A stretch of DNA of 64,000 nucleotides from an uncultured Paracoccaceae bacterium. Lineage in GTDB: Bacteria > Pseudomonadota > Alphaproteobacteria > Rhodobacterales > Rhodobacteraceae. The stretch spans positions 62,001 through 126,000 of the forward strand of contig CANLSM010000010.1 in assembly GCA_947493745.1 (NCBI GenBank), given 5' to 3'. Under the pieces are notes generated by a model. The model did not search any database. It had not been told where the DNA came from and saw nothing but the letters and a program-made list of their open reading frames with translations. Within the stretch, counting starts at the first letter, position 1. Every line of letters starts with the position of its first letter. The position numbers and the translations under genes were made by a program. This document shows positions 17,976-25,722 of this stretch, piece after piece.

Positions 17976-18758
17976 TCAGTCAAAGGCATGGCCTGCCCGC
18001 AACCCGTCCCGGACCCGCCGTGCGATATCAAGAAACTCAGGCGTCTCGCGGATTTCCAGCGGGCGGTCCAGCGGCAGCGGGCTTTCGATCACATCCGTCA
18101 CCCGCCCGGGGCGCGGGCTCATCACCACGATTTTGGTCGAGAGATAAACCGCTTCGGGGATCGAATGGGTTACAAAGCCGATGGTTTTCCGGGTGCGTTT
18201 CCACAAGGACAGCAGCTCCTCGTTCAGCTTGTCGCGCACGATCTCGTCGAGTGCACCGAACGGCTCGTCCATCAGCAGGATATCCGCATCGAACGCCAGC
18301 GCCCGCGCAATCGAGGCCCGCTGCTGCATTCCACCCGAAAGCTGCCATGGAAACTTGCCCTCAAAGCCCGCAAGCTCCACCAGTTCCAGCACCTTGCGCA
18401 CCCGCTCCACCTGTTCGGATTTCGGATAACCCATGATCTCCAGCGGCAGCCGGATGTTGCCACCGATGGTTCGCCACGGATAGAGGCCTGCCGCCTGAAA
18501 GACATATCCATAGGCGCGTGCCTTACGCGCTTCCGCCGGGCTCATCCCGTTGACGGTGACCGTGCCGTCCGTGGGCTGCTCCAGATCCGCCACGACCCTG
18601 AGGAAAGTGGTCTTCCCGCAGCCGGAAGGCCCAATGAATGAAACGAAATCGCCCTTGTTGATCTCAAGATCGACATCCTTGAGCGCATGGACCGGGCCAT
18701 CCTTGGTCTCGAAGGTCAGGGACAGGTTTCGGGCGGAGATTACCGCTTCACTGGTCAC
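17976..18758 (-). CDS. ABC transporter ATP-binding protein (pyrimidine operon)
   Basis: A 260-residue ATPase that drives the neighbouring permease pair. Walker A is GPSGCGKTT (residues 43-51), the Q-loop lies in YVFQAAGLYPWRT, the ABC signature is LSGGMQQR, Walker B is DILLMDEPFGALD and the switch histidine is in FVTHSIPEA. It is the nitrate/sulfonate/taurine subtype normally found with NMT1-like binding proteins. It begins 9 bp after the dihydropyrimidinase stop. Confidence 0.93.
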   Translation of the reverse strand: MTSEAVISARNLSLTFETKDGPVHALKDVDLEINKGDFVSFIGPSGCGKTTFLRVVADLEQPTDGTVTVNGMSPAEARKARAYGYVFQAAGLYPWRTIGGNIRLPLEIMGYPKSEQVERVRKVLELVELAGFEGKFPWQLSGGMQQRASIARALAFDADILLMDEPFGALDEIVRDKLNEELLSLWKRTRKTIGFVTHSIPEAVYLSTKIVVMSPRPGRVTDVIESPLPLDRPLEIRETPEFLDIARRVRDGLRAGHAFD

Positions 18759-18767
18759 GCAATTGCC

Positions 18768-20228
18768 TCAGATACCAGCGGGAATGTTGAGCGGATCGCG
18801 CTCGATCTTGCGGGGCGTGTTGAGCGCCTTCCACTTCGACACAGCTCCATGGGCGCTCGGAAATGGGGGGCGGGGGACGAACTTGCCACGTCCCGGCGAG
18901 GGCTGCGAGTTCTTGCCCCAAGCCCAGATCACCTCGCCCCGGCTGAGCGTATAGCGGGCCTGCGCTGTCACCTCCATCCCTTCGAAGACGTTGTAGTCCA
19001 AGACGGATTTCTGGGTGGATGCGCTCAGCGTCTTGGAGATCTTCGGATCCCACACACAGATATCAGCATCCGCCCCGGGCACCAGCGCGCCCTTCTTGGG
19101 ATAGATGTTGAGGATCTTGGCGATGTTGGTCGAGGTCGCGGCCACGAATTCCTCGGGGGTCAGACGTCCGGTCTCGACCCCTTTGGTCCACAGCACCGCC
19201 AGCCGCTCCTCCAGCCCGCCGGTGCCGTTGGGGATCATGGTGAAGTCGTCCTTGCCCATCAGCTTTTGATCGGACGTGAAGGCGGCGTGATCGGTCGCCA
19301 CGACCTGCAGTGAGCCCGCCGCCAGTCCGGCCCAGAGACCGTCCTGATGCTCCTTGGAGCGGAAGGGTGGCGACATCACCCGGCGGGCGGAATGCATCCA
19401 GTCCTTCTCGAAATACTCGCTGTCATCGAGGGTCAGGAACTGGATCAGCGGCTCGCCATAGACGCGCATCCCCTTCTGGCGCGCCCGCCTTATCGCCTCA
19501 TGCGCCTGCTCGCAGGACACATGCACGATATAGAGCGGCACGCCGGCAGCGTCCGCGATCATGATCGCCCGGTTGGCGGCCTCGCCCTCGACCTCCGGCG
19601 GGCGGGAATAGGCGTGCCCCTCGGGGCCCGTGATACCCTCGGCGAGGTATTTCTGCTGCAACTCGGCGACGATATCACCGTTCTCCGCATGGACCATCGG
19701 CAGCGCGCCCAGGTCGCGGCAACGCTGGAAGGAGGCGAACATCTCGTCATCCTCGACCATCAGCGCGCCCTTGTAGGCCATGAAATGCTTGAACGAGTTG
19801 ACGCCCATCTTCACGGCGTCCTCCATTTCGTCGAAGACCTGCTCGTTCCAGCCCGTGATCGCCATGTGGTAGCCGATGTCAGAGCAGATCTGCGGGGCGG
19901 ACTTGCGGTGCCACTCGTTGATCGCATTCTTGATTGACCCGTCCTCGCCGGGCAGGCAGAAATCGACGAGCATCGTCGTCCCGCCCGCTGCCGCGGCCCA
20001 GGTGCCACTCTCGAAAGTCTCCGCGGCGGTCGTGCCCATGAAGGGCATCTCCAGATGGGTGTGAGGGTCAATGCCGCCGGGGATGACATAGGCTCCCTCG
20101 GCGTCGACCACCTCGTCACCCTTGAGATCGGGCCCGATCTCCCTGATCGTCTCGCCCTCGATCAGCACATCCGCCGTGTAGGAGCGGTCCGCGGTGACCA
20201 CCGTACCGCCTTTGATGACTTTGGTCAT
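18768..20228 (-). CDS. hydA: Dihydropyrimidinase (D-hydantoinase family)
   Basis: Opens the ring of dihydrouracil or dihydrothymine to N-carbamoyl-beta-amino acids; step two of reductive pyrimidine breakdown. The 486-residue amidohydrolase has all metal ligands: H56 and H58 (DPHTHLE), the carboxylated K153 (FKHFMAYKGAL), H180 (MVHAENGD), H236 (YIVHVSCE) and D313 (VVATDHAAF). Length is normal. It sits in the operon after the two small unknown genes and before the transporter. D-hydantoinase activity cannot be excluded, but the co-occurring PreTA and beta-ureidopropionase favour the pyrimidine role. Confidence 0.93.
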   Translation of the reverse strand: MTKVIKGGTVVTADRSYTADVLIEGETIREIGPDLKGDEVVDAEGAYVIPGGIDPHTHLEMPFMGTTAAETFESGTWAAAAGGTTMLVDFCLPGEDGSIKNAINEWHRKSAPQICSDIGYHMAITGWNEQVFDEMEDAVKMGVNSFKHFMAYKGALMVEDDEMFASFQRCRDLGALPMVHAENGDIVAELQQKYLAEGITGPEGHAYSRPPEVEGEAANRAIMIADAAGVPLYIVHVSCEQAHEAIRRARQKGMRVYGEPLIQFLTLDDSEYFEKDWMHSARRVMSPPFRSKEHQDGLWAGLAAGSLQVVATDHAAFTSDQKLMGKDDFTMIPNGTGGLEERLAVLWTKGVETGRLTPEEFVAATSTNIAKILNIYPKKGALVPGADADICVWDPKISKTLSASTQKSVLDYNVFEGMEVTAQARYTLSRGEVIWAWGKNSQPSPGRGKFVPRPPFPSAHGAVSKWKALNTPRKIERDPLNIPAGI

Positions 20229-20257
20229 GGTTGGTTCCTTCCTTGTTGGATGCGCCT

Positions 20258-20593
20258 TCAGCCCGGTTGCTGCGAGGCGTCTGCGTCCTGATCATCGATC
20301 TGGCCCAGCTCTTCCGATATCATTTCCCGAACCGTCCAGGGCGCCAGGGAATTTCCCCGCTTTGCGATATGCCCTTTCGGGACATCCCCGATGTTGAGCG
20401 TTCCGGCATGTTTCTCAAACACACAGGTCACACACGCCTTCTTGGCCTGCCTGGGGTTTGTGTGATCCTCCAGCCCGCACATGAACTGCCAGACACCATC
20501 CTTGTCATGGGCCACGATCCGCAACGGTCGCTTGCCCTTCTGGACATGATTGCAGATCACGCCGTCCTTGTCGTGTTTGTGTTTGGGTTTCAT
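20258..20593 (-). CDS. Small His/Cys-containing protein of unknown function
   Basis: A 111-residue soluble protein that I do not recognise. The first half is rich in histidine and cysteine: KPKHKHDKDGVICNHVQ, then WQFMCGLEDH and KKACVTCVFEKHAG. The spacing could suit a small metal-binding site but no known zinc finger is evident. The second half is acidic and ends in Asp/Gln-rich sequence. It overlaps the upstream membrane-anchored protein gene by 4 bp and lies 29 bp before dihydropyrimidinase, so it is part of the pyrimidine operon by position. Whether it works in that pathway is open. Confidence 0.6.
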   Translation of the reverse strand: MKPKHKHDKDGVICNHVQKGKRPLRIVAHDKDGVWQFMCGLEDHTNPRQAKKACVTCVFEKHAGTLNIGDVPKGHIAKRGNSLAPWTVREMISEELGQIDDQDADASQQPG

Positions 20594-21126
20594 TGACCGT
20601 CACCGCTTGCAGGACAATCGAACGAGACCTTTGCCGTGGGCATGTCGTCCTGGGTCAGATCGGCCTCGTAGATCAGCTTGCAGTCAGGGAACCGCCCACC
20701 GTCCGCCTTGAACACATGGCCCGGATAGCCCGAATCCTGCCGACTACCGACGGTGAATGTCGCATAGGTCGAGTTCAGGCTGGCCAGCACGGCCCGCATG
20801 CCGGTCTCGCAACTGACCACCGTGCCGCCCTTCTTGAGATCGACCGAGCGGCCGTGGGCAACGCAGGTATCCTCGGGATAGAGCGTCGCGCCATCCTTCA
20901 GGAGGTTCGTCGCCGCCTCGATATCGCCAGCCGCCAGCGCCTCCCCGACCGCAGAGCGGCCGGACTCCAGCCCTGTGATCTCCGAGGAGGCCTGCTGCGC
21001 GAAATCGGCGATCTGCCGCTCGACACTCTTGGCCTCGATATAGGCGCCGGTCTGAAAGCCTGCGACGAAGACCCCGATCACCGTCGCGCCTCCGGCAAAT
21101 ACCTTCCAGATCTCCAGCTTGCTCAC
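20590..21126 (-). CDS. Membrane-anchored protein of unknown function
   Basis: A 178-residue protein starting at a GTG at 21126 that overlaps the hydrolase stop codon by 4 bp; the frame upstream of it is antisense-type sequence. One hydrophobic helix follows the start (VFAGGATVIGVFVAGFQTGAY), so the rest is probably periplasmic. Then comes a helix with Gln/Glu/Ala-rich sequence (ERQIADFAQQASSEITGLE) and a C-terminal domain with four cysteines (DTCVAHG, VSCETG, FPDCKL, SFDCPA) that may form two disulfides. I do not recognise a family. Its coupling to the hydrolase and to the next small gene places it within the pyrimidine operon. Confidence 0.6.
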   Translation of the reverse strand: MSKLEIWKVFAGGATVIGVFVAGFQTGAYIEAKSVERQIADFAQQASSEITGLESGRSAVGEALAAGDIEAATNLLKDGATLYPEDTCVAHGRSVDLKKGGTVVSCETGMRAVLASLNSTYATFTVGSRQDSGYPGHVFKADGGRFPDCKLIYEADLTQDDMPTAKVSFDCPASGDGQ

Positions 21127-22373
21127 GCGACGATCTCCGCCGTCTCGACCACCGCATGGAACAGCACGTTTGCGCCCGCGGTTGCCCAGTCCTGGCTGAT
21201 CTCCTCGGCCTCGTTGTGGCTGAGGCCATCGACGCAGGGGCACATCACCATGGCCGTCGGGGCGACCCGGTTGATCCAGCAGGCGTCATGGCCCGCGCCC
21301 GAGATCAGGTCGCGGTGGGAATAGCCCAGCCTCTCGGCAGCATTTCTCACCGCCTTCACACAGTCCTCGTCGAAGGTGACCGGATCGAAGCCGCCGACCT
21401 TTTCGAACTCCACATGCAGACCCATCTCGCCACAGATCTGTGCCGCACCTTCCGCCAGCCGCTGCTCCATGTCCTCGATCACCGCCAGATCGGGCGAGCG
21501 GAAATCGACCGTGAAAACCACCTTGCCGGGGATCACGTTGCGCGAGTTCGGGTAGACATCGATATGGCCAGCCGCACCGACCGCATGAGGTTTGTGCGAC
21601 CACGCGATCTCATCAACCAGTTCGAGGATGCGCGCCATACCCAGACCGGCATTGCGACGCATCGGCATCGGCGTCGAACCGGTGTGGCTGTCCTTGCCGG
21701 TCACGGTGACCTGTGTCCAGCTCAGGCCCTGCCCGTGGGTGACGACGCCGATTTCCTTGCCCTCGGCCTCAAGGATCGGGCCCTGTTCGATATGCAGCTC
21801 GAAGAATGCATGCATCTTGCGCGCCCCGACCTCTTCCTCACCGCGCCAGCCTATGCGCTCCAGCTCCGAGCCGAAACTTTTGCCATCCGCATCCTCGCGC
21901 TCATAGGCCCAGTCCTGCGTATGAATACCGGCAAAAACGCCCGAGGCGAGCATGGCGGGCGCATAGCGCGTGCCTTCCTCATTGGTCCAGTTGGTGACCA
22001 CGATGGGGTGTTTGGTCTTGATGCCCAGATCGTTGAGCGAGCGGATGATTTCCAGCCCGCCGAGCACACCCAGCACCCCATCATACTTGCCGCCCGTGGG
22101 CTGTGTGTCGAGGTGACTGCCGACATATACCGGAAGGGCGTCGGGATCGGTCCCCTCGCGCCTGGCAAACATGTTGCCCATCTGGTCGAGCCCCATCGAC
22201 ATGCCCGCTGCCTCGCACCATTTTTGGAAGAGCGCGCGACCTTCGGCATCCTCATCGGTGAGCGTCTGCCGGTTGTTGCCTCCGGCCACACCGGGGCCGA
22301 TCTTGGCCATCTCCATCAGGCTGTCCCACAGACGGTCGCCATTGATCTTCAGGTTCTCTCCGGGGGCCGCCAT
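21123..22373 (-). CDS. Zn-dependent N-carbamoyl-beta-alanine amidohydrolase (hydantoinase/carbamoylase family)
   Basis: Removes the carbamoyl group from N-carbamoyl-beta-alanine, giving beta-alanine, CO2 and ammonia; step three of the pathway. The 416-residue M20-type enzyme shows GSHLDTQPTGGKYDGVLGVLG (metal ligands H and D), NEEGTRYAP, HIEQGPILE and the late GAGHDACW. These are the marks of the AtzE-like carbamoylase family (beta-ureidopropionase, allantoate amidohydrolase, L-carbamoylase). Context with dihydropyrimidinase selects the beta-ureidopropionase role over allantoate. It is 10 bp after the cupin gene. Confidence 0.9.
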   Translation of the reverse strand: MAAPGENLKINGDRLWDSLMEMAKIGPGVAGGNNRQTLTDEDAEGRALFQKWCEAAGMSMGLDQMGNMFARREGTDPDALPVYVGSHLDTQPTGGKYDGVLGVLGGLEIIRSLNDLGIKTKHPIVVTNWTNEEGTRYAPAMLASGVFAGIHTQDWAYEREDADGKSFGSELERIGWRGEEEVGARKMHAFFELHIEQGPILEAEGKEIGVVTHGQGLSWTQVTVTGKDSHTGSTPMPMRRNAGLGMARILELVDEIAWSHKPHAVGAAGHIDVYPNSRNVIPGKVVFTVDFRSPDLAVIEDMEQRLAEGAAQICGEMGLHVEFEKVGGFDPVTFDEDCVKAVRNAAERLGYSHRDLISGAGHDACWINRVAPTAMVMCPCVDGLSHNEAEEISQDWATAGANVLFHAVVETAEIVA

Positions 22374-22383
22374 GTGTTTTACC

Positions 22384-22671
22384 TCACTTCAATTCCACTT
22401 CAACAAAGGACATCGGCGCGTCCCCGTCATTGATAACATTGTGCTTCACGCCTGCATCCCTGCGATAGGCTTCCCCTTTGAGAACCTTGGCGGTCCGGGT
22501 CGCCCCACCGGGCTCCTCCAGCAGAAGATGACAGTCGGTCAGGGCGGTGATGACATAATCAAACCCGTGCTCATGCCATCCGGTCTCGGCACCCGGAGCG
22601 AAATCAAAGCGGGTCGTCCGCACCCGCGCGTCATCGATCAGCGTCGTTGCAACAGCTTGCGCGCGTGTCAC
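22384..22671 (-). CDS. Small cupin protein
   Basis: A 95-residue single-domain cupin. Metal-binding residues appear as the pair in GWHEHGFDYVI and a later histidine in AGVKHNVIN, matching the two cupin motifs. Small cupins of this type accompany beta-alanine degradation genes (BauB-like), where the exact job is unclear. Its start overlaps the aminotransferase stop by 4 bp. Confidence 0.8.
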   Translation of the reverse strand: MTRAQAVATTLIDDARVRTTRFDFAPGAETGWHEHGFDYVITALTDCHLLLEEPGGATRTAKVLKGEAYRRDAGVKHNVINDGDAPMSFVEVELK

Positions 22672-23996
22672 GCCAGCTTCCTCAACACATCTGCCAATTT
22701 GCCGATCAGCTCGTCGATCTGCGCCTTCTCGATGATGAGCGGCGGAGAGAGCGCGATGATATCCCCGGTTGTGCGGATCAGAATGCCCGCCTCATAGGCG
22801 TCGAGGAACGCCTGAAACGCCCGCTTGGTGGGTGCACCTTCAATCGGCTCAAGTTCGACCGCGCCGATCAGCCCGTCATTGCGGATATCGATCATGTGCG
22901 GCAGGCCCTTGAGGGCGTGCAGCGCCTCCTGCCAGTAGTCGCCCAGATCGCTTGCCCGCTGGAAGAGCCCTTCCTCGCTGTAGGTTTCCAAGGTCGCCAG
23001 ACCGGCGGCGCAGGCCATCGGATTGCCCGAATAGGTATAGCCGTGGAAAAGCTCGATCATGTTCTCGGGGCCGGTCATGAACGCGTCATGGATATCGGCC
23101 GTGGCAATCACCGCCCCCATCGGGATCACCCCGTTGGTCAGGCCCTTGGCGCAGGTGATCATGTCCGGCACCACGCCGTAGCGCTGGGAGCCGAAAGCCG
23201 CACCAACCCGGCCAAAACCGGTGATGACTTCGTCAAAGATCAGGAGGATGCCGTGCCTTCTGGTGATTTCGCGCAGCTTCTGCAGATATCCCTTGGGTGG
23301 GATGAGAACACCGGTCGAGCCTGCCATAGGCTCCACGATCACCGCCGCGATGGTCGAGGGGTCGTGCAGGGCCACAATCCGCTCCAGCTCGTCGGCCAGA
23401 TGCGCGCCATGCTCGGGCTGGCCCTTCGAGAACGCGTTCTCGGGCAGATGGGTATGCGGCATGTGATCGACGCCATTGAGCAGGCTGCCGAAATGCTTGC
23501 GGTTGGCGACGATGCCACCCACCGAGATACCGCCGAAATTGACCCCGTGATAGCCGCGCTCGCGCCCGATCAGCCGGGTTCGACCCGCATCGCCCCGCGC
23601 CCGATGATAGGCGATGGCGATTTTAAGAGCCGATTCAACAGCCTCCGAGCCGGAGTTCGCATAGAACACGTGCTCCATGCCCTCAGGGGCAATGTCGATG
23701 ACCCGGTTGGCAAGCTCAAACGCCTTGGGGTGGCCCATCTGAAAGGCGGGTGCGTAGTCAAGCTCTGCCGCCTGAGACTGAATGGCCTCGACAATCTTCG
23801 GGCGCTTGTGACCGGCGTTGCAGCACCACAGACCGGCCGTGCCATCCAGTACCTGCCGCCCGTCCACCGTGGTGTAATGCATGCCTTCGGCTGCAACGAA
23901 CATCCGGGGCGATTTCTTGAACTGGCGGTTGGCGGTAAAGGGCATCCAGAACGCCCGCAGATCATTTGGCGCCGGTGTGGTGCGGTTGGACATCAC
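22668..23996 (-). CDS. Omega-amino acid (beta-alanine):pyruvate aminotransferase
   Basis: Class III PLP-dependent transaminase of 442 residues that moves the amino group of beta-alanine to pyruvate, giving malonate semialdehyde. Seen motifs: substrate loop GLWCCNAGHKRPKIVEA, the PLP phosphate-binding region YANSGSEAVESALK, LIFDEVITGFGRVG with the conserved Asp, and the Schiff-base lysine in CAKGLTNGVIPMGAV. The family also includes taurine and gamma-aminobutyrate enzymes, but its position as first gene of the pyrimidine operon favours beta-alanine. A RutR-like operator lies about 60 bp upstream of its start. Confidence 0.9.
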   Translation of the reverse strand: MMSNRTTPAPNDLRAFWMPFTANRQFKKSPRMFVAAEGMHYTTVDGRQVLDGTAGLWCCNAGHKRPKIVEAIQSQAAELDYAPAFQMGHPKAFELANRVIDIAPEGMEHVFYANSGSEAVESALKIAIAYHRARGDAGRTRLIGRERGYHGVNFGGISVGGIVANRKHFGSLLNGVDHMPHTHLPENAFSKGQPEHGAHLADELERIVALHDPSTIAAVIVEPMAGSTGVLIPPKGYLQKLREITRRHGILLIFDEVITGFGRVGAAFGSQRYGVVPDMITCAKGLTNGVIPMGAVIATADIHDAFMTGPENMIELFHGYTYSGNPMACAAGLATLETYSEEGLFQRASDLGDYWQEALHALKGLPHMIDIRNDGLIGAVELEPIEGAPTKRAFQAFLDAYEAGILIRTTGDIIALSPPLIIEKAQIDELIGKLADVLRKLA

Positions 23997-24054
23997 GCTC
24001 TCCTGTTGGCGGAGGCCCTTTTACGGGTCCCTTGCTTGGCCAAGACGCTACCAG

Positions 24055-24074
24055 CTTTGACCAAAAGGTCAAAG
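24055..24074. promoter_or_regulatory. RutR-like operator palindrome
   Basis: CTTTGACC at 24055-24062 and GGTCAAAG at 24067-24074 form perfect 8-bp arms around AAAA. The central 16 bp differ by one base from the E. coli RutR consensus TTGACCAnnTGGTCAA. It lies between the divergent starts of the aminotransferase (23996) and the rutR-like gene (24116), where it could control both the operon and the regulator itself. Confidence 0.8.
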
Positions 24075-24115
24075 ATTTTGTTGCAATCAAATGCCGGATG
24101 GGAAACGGTTGTCAC

Positions 24116-24721
24116 ATGAAGCCGCAGACCCGCATCCAGTCCGAAAAAACCGAGGCCATTCTGGAGGCGGCGCTCGACGTCTTTTCGACCCATGGGTTTC
24201 GCGGCGCAACACTCGATCAGATCGCGGAGGCGTCCGGCCTCTCCAAACCCAACATCCTCTATTATTTCGAGGGCAAGGCCGCCATCCACCGGGCCCTCTT
24301 GAACCGTCTTCTGGACAACTGGCTGGCCCCGTTGAGGGAGCTTTCGGCCGATGGTGATCCGCTGGAGGAGATCACAGCCTATGTGAAGCGCAAGCTTGAA
24401 ATGGCCCGTGACTACCCGCGTGAAAGCAGGCTCTTTGCCAATGAGATCGTGCAGGGCGCCCCCCGGATGCGTGATCAGATCGAAGGGCCGCTGAAAGCGC
24501 TCGTGGACGAGAAGGCCGAGGTGATCCGTGGCTGGACCAAGGCGGGCAAGATCGCGCCGCTCGACCCGCATCACCTGATCTTCTCGATCTGGGCCACGAC
24601 CCAGCATTATGCCGATTTCGATGTGCAGGTCCGCGCGATCCTCGGGGCGCAGAAGGACGGCCACTTTCACGACGCGGCGCGCTATCTCGCGACATTCTTC
24701 ACGAAGGCACTTCGTCCTTGA
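24116..24721 (+). CDS. rutR: RutR-like TetR-family pyrimidine regulator
   Basis: A 201-residue TetR-type repressor. The DNA-binding domain (residues 10-60) reads AILEAALDVFSTHGFRGATL then IAEASGLSKPNILYYFEGK. The C-terminal half contains DYPRESRLFANEIVQGAP, DEKAEVIRGWTKAGKIAPLDP and IWATTQHYADF, which match my memory of E. coli RutR nearly motif for motif; RutR releases DNA when uracil or thymine binds. I chose the ATG at 24116; other in-frame ATGs lie slightly upstream (24098). It is divergent from the pyrimidine operon with a RutR-like palindrome between them, and its end overlaps the convergent DMT gene by 23 bp. Confidence 0.88.
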   Translation: MKPQTRIQSEKTEAILEAALDVFSTHGFRGATLDQIAEASGLSKPNILYYFEGKAAIHRALLNRLLDNWLAPLRELSADGDPLEEITAYVKRKLEMARDYPRESRLFANEIVQGAPRMRDQIEGPLKALVDEKAEVIRGWTKAGKIAPLDPHHLIFSIWATTQHYADFDVQVRAILGAQKDGHFHDAARYLATFFTKALRP

Positions 24722-25607
24722 GGAGCATCACCAGGCCCGCGACGATCAGCGCCACACCGGCAAACAGGACGACAGGCGGCACGCCATTGCCAAGCCCGGC
24801 TTCCCATAGGATAACCCAGACCGGTGTGAGGTAAGTATAGGCCATGACCTTGGCGCTCGGCAGCCTGTGGGCTGCGAACTGCACCAGAAAGAAGGTGACC
24901 GAACTGGCGAAGATCGCCAGATAGAGAATTGTCACCCAGACAATGGCGGGCAAATGCACCCAATCGGTGCGGATCATGTCTCGCCCGCCGCAGATCAGCA
25001 GAACGATGAGGCCGCCAACCAGCAAGCCGAAGGTAGAGATCAGGACCGGCTCGCCCCGGCTCAGCTTGCGGACGAGCGGTGTGTAGGCCGCGTGACAGAT
25101 GCAACCCACAAAGAAGATCGCCTCGCCCCGACCGATATCGAAAGACAGAAATGCTCCGATATCGGCTCTGAAAATGACCCAGAGCGCGCCGATCCCTGCA
25201 AGACCGAGCGCAATCGCCATGCGCCGTGTCGTGATCTGGCGCAGAAAAACCCAACCGAAACCGGCGGACATCAGCGGGGTCAAAGTGAATACGGCGGCGG
25301 TCGAGACCGGGCTCGCGGTCTTTAGCCCTTCGAACATCGTGACAAAGTAGATCGCAAAGAGCGCCCCTAGAAGCCCATACCGCCATGGTGCCACAAAGTA
25401 TCTGCGCCTGAATCCCGGACCAAGCCCCGCCACGACGCCGATAAAAACCGCCGCGATTGCAAAGCGCATGGCGTTCAGTGCGGCAGGATCGACAAGGGGC
25501 GCCACAATGCCGCCCAGCGCAAAGGACCCGGCGACAAGCCCCGAAAAGAGAAACATCGCTGCGTGGCCCTGGGCCGGGCCGCTTGTCCTGAACCTGACTA
25601 GATTCAC
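24699..25607 (-). CDS. EamA/DMT-family transporter
   Basis: A 302-residue inner-membrane protein with ten hydrophobic segments and the two-fold EamA repeat (first repeat from MFLFSGLVAGSFALGGI, second from GEAIFFVGCICHAAYTPLV). Members export amino acids, metabolites or drugs; the substrate is unknown. An internal ATG at 25556 (MFLFSGL) is also a plausible start, because the first 17 residues are not hydrophobic. It is convergent with rutR (23-bp overlap) and separated from preA by the palindromic repeat, so it is probably not part of the preTA transcript. Confidence 0.87.
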   Translation of the reverse strand: MNLVRFRTSGPAQGHAAMFLFSGLVAGSFALGGIVAPLVDPAALNAMRFAIAAVFIGVVAGLGPGFRRRYFVAPWRYGLLGALFAIYFVTMFEGLKTASPVSTAAVFTLTPLMSAGFGWVFLRQITTRRMAIALGLAGIGALWVIFRADIGAFLSFDIGRGEAIFFVGCICHAAYTPLVRKLSRGEPVLISTFGLLVGGLIVLLICGGRDMIRTDWVHLPAIVWVTILYLAIFASSVTFFLVQFAAHRLPSAKVMAYTYLTPVWVILWEAGLGNGVPPVVLFAGVALIVAGLVMLLKDEVPS

Positions 25608-25638
25608 GGCTGGCCGGACTCGCGCCTATGCGAAAAAC

Positions 25639-25710
25639 GCCTCCGGCGGGGATATTTATGGAAAAATGAAGGCCCGCTTTCTTTTTGGCTTAAATATCCC
25701 CGCCGGAGGC
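25639..25710. repeat. Palindromic intergenic repeat, copy B
   Basis: A 72-bp element with perfect 19-bp terminal inverted repeats: it opens with GCCTCCGGCGGGGATATTT and closes with its exact complement. The interior, read on the minus strand, is AAGCCAAAAAGAAAGCGGG then CCTTCATTTTTCC. It matches copy A at 4741-4804 with few differences. It sits just after preA (minus strand) and before the DMT gene, a site where it could end preA transcription. Confidence 0.88.
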
Positions 25711-25722
25711 GGAATGAGGGCG

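Noticed and set aside
22647-24119. Long plus-strand open frame of 490 codons opposite the aminotransferase
   Set aside because: It is the antisense shadow of a clear class III transaminase gene; GC-rich codon bias creates such open frames. The translated product has no recognisable family and no start signal.
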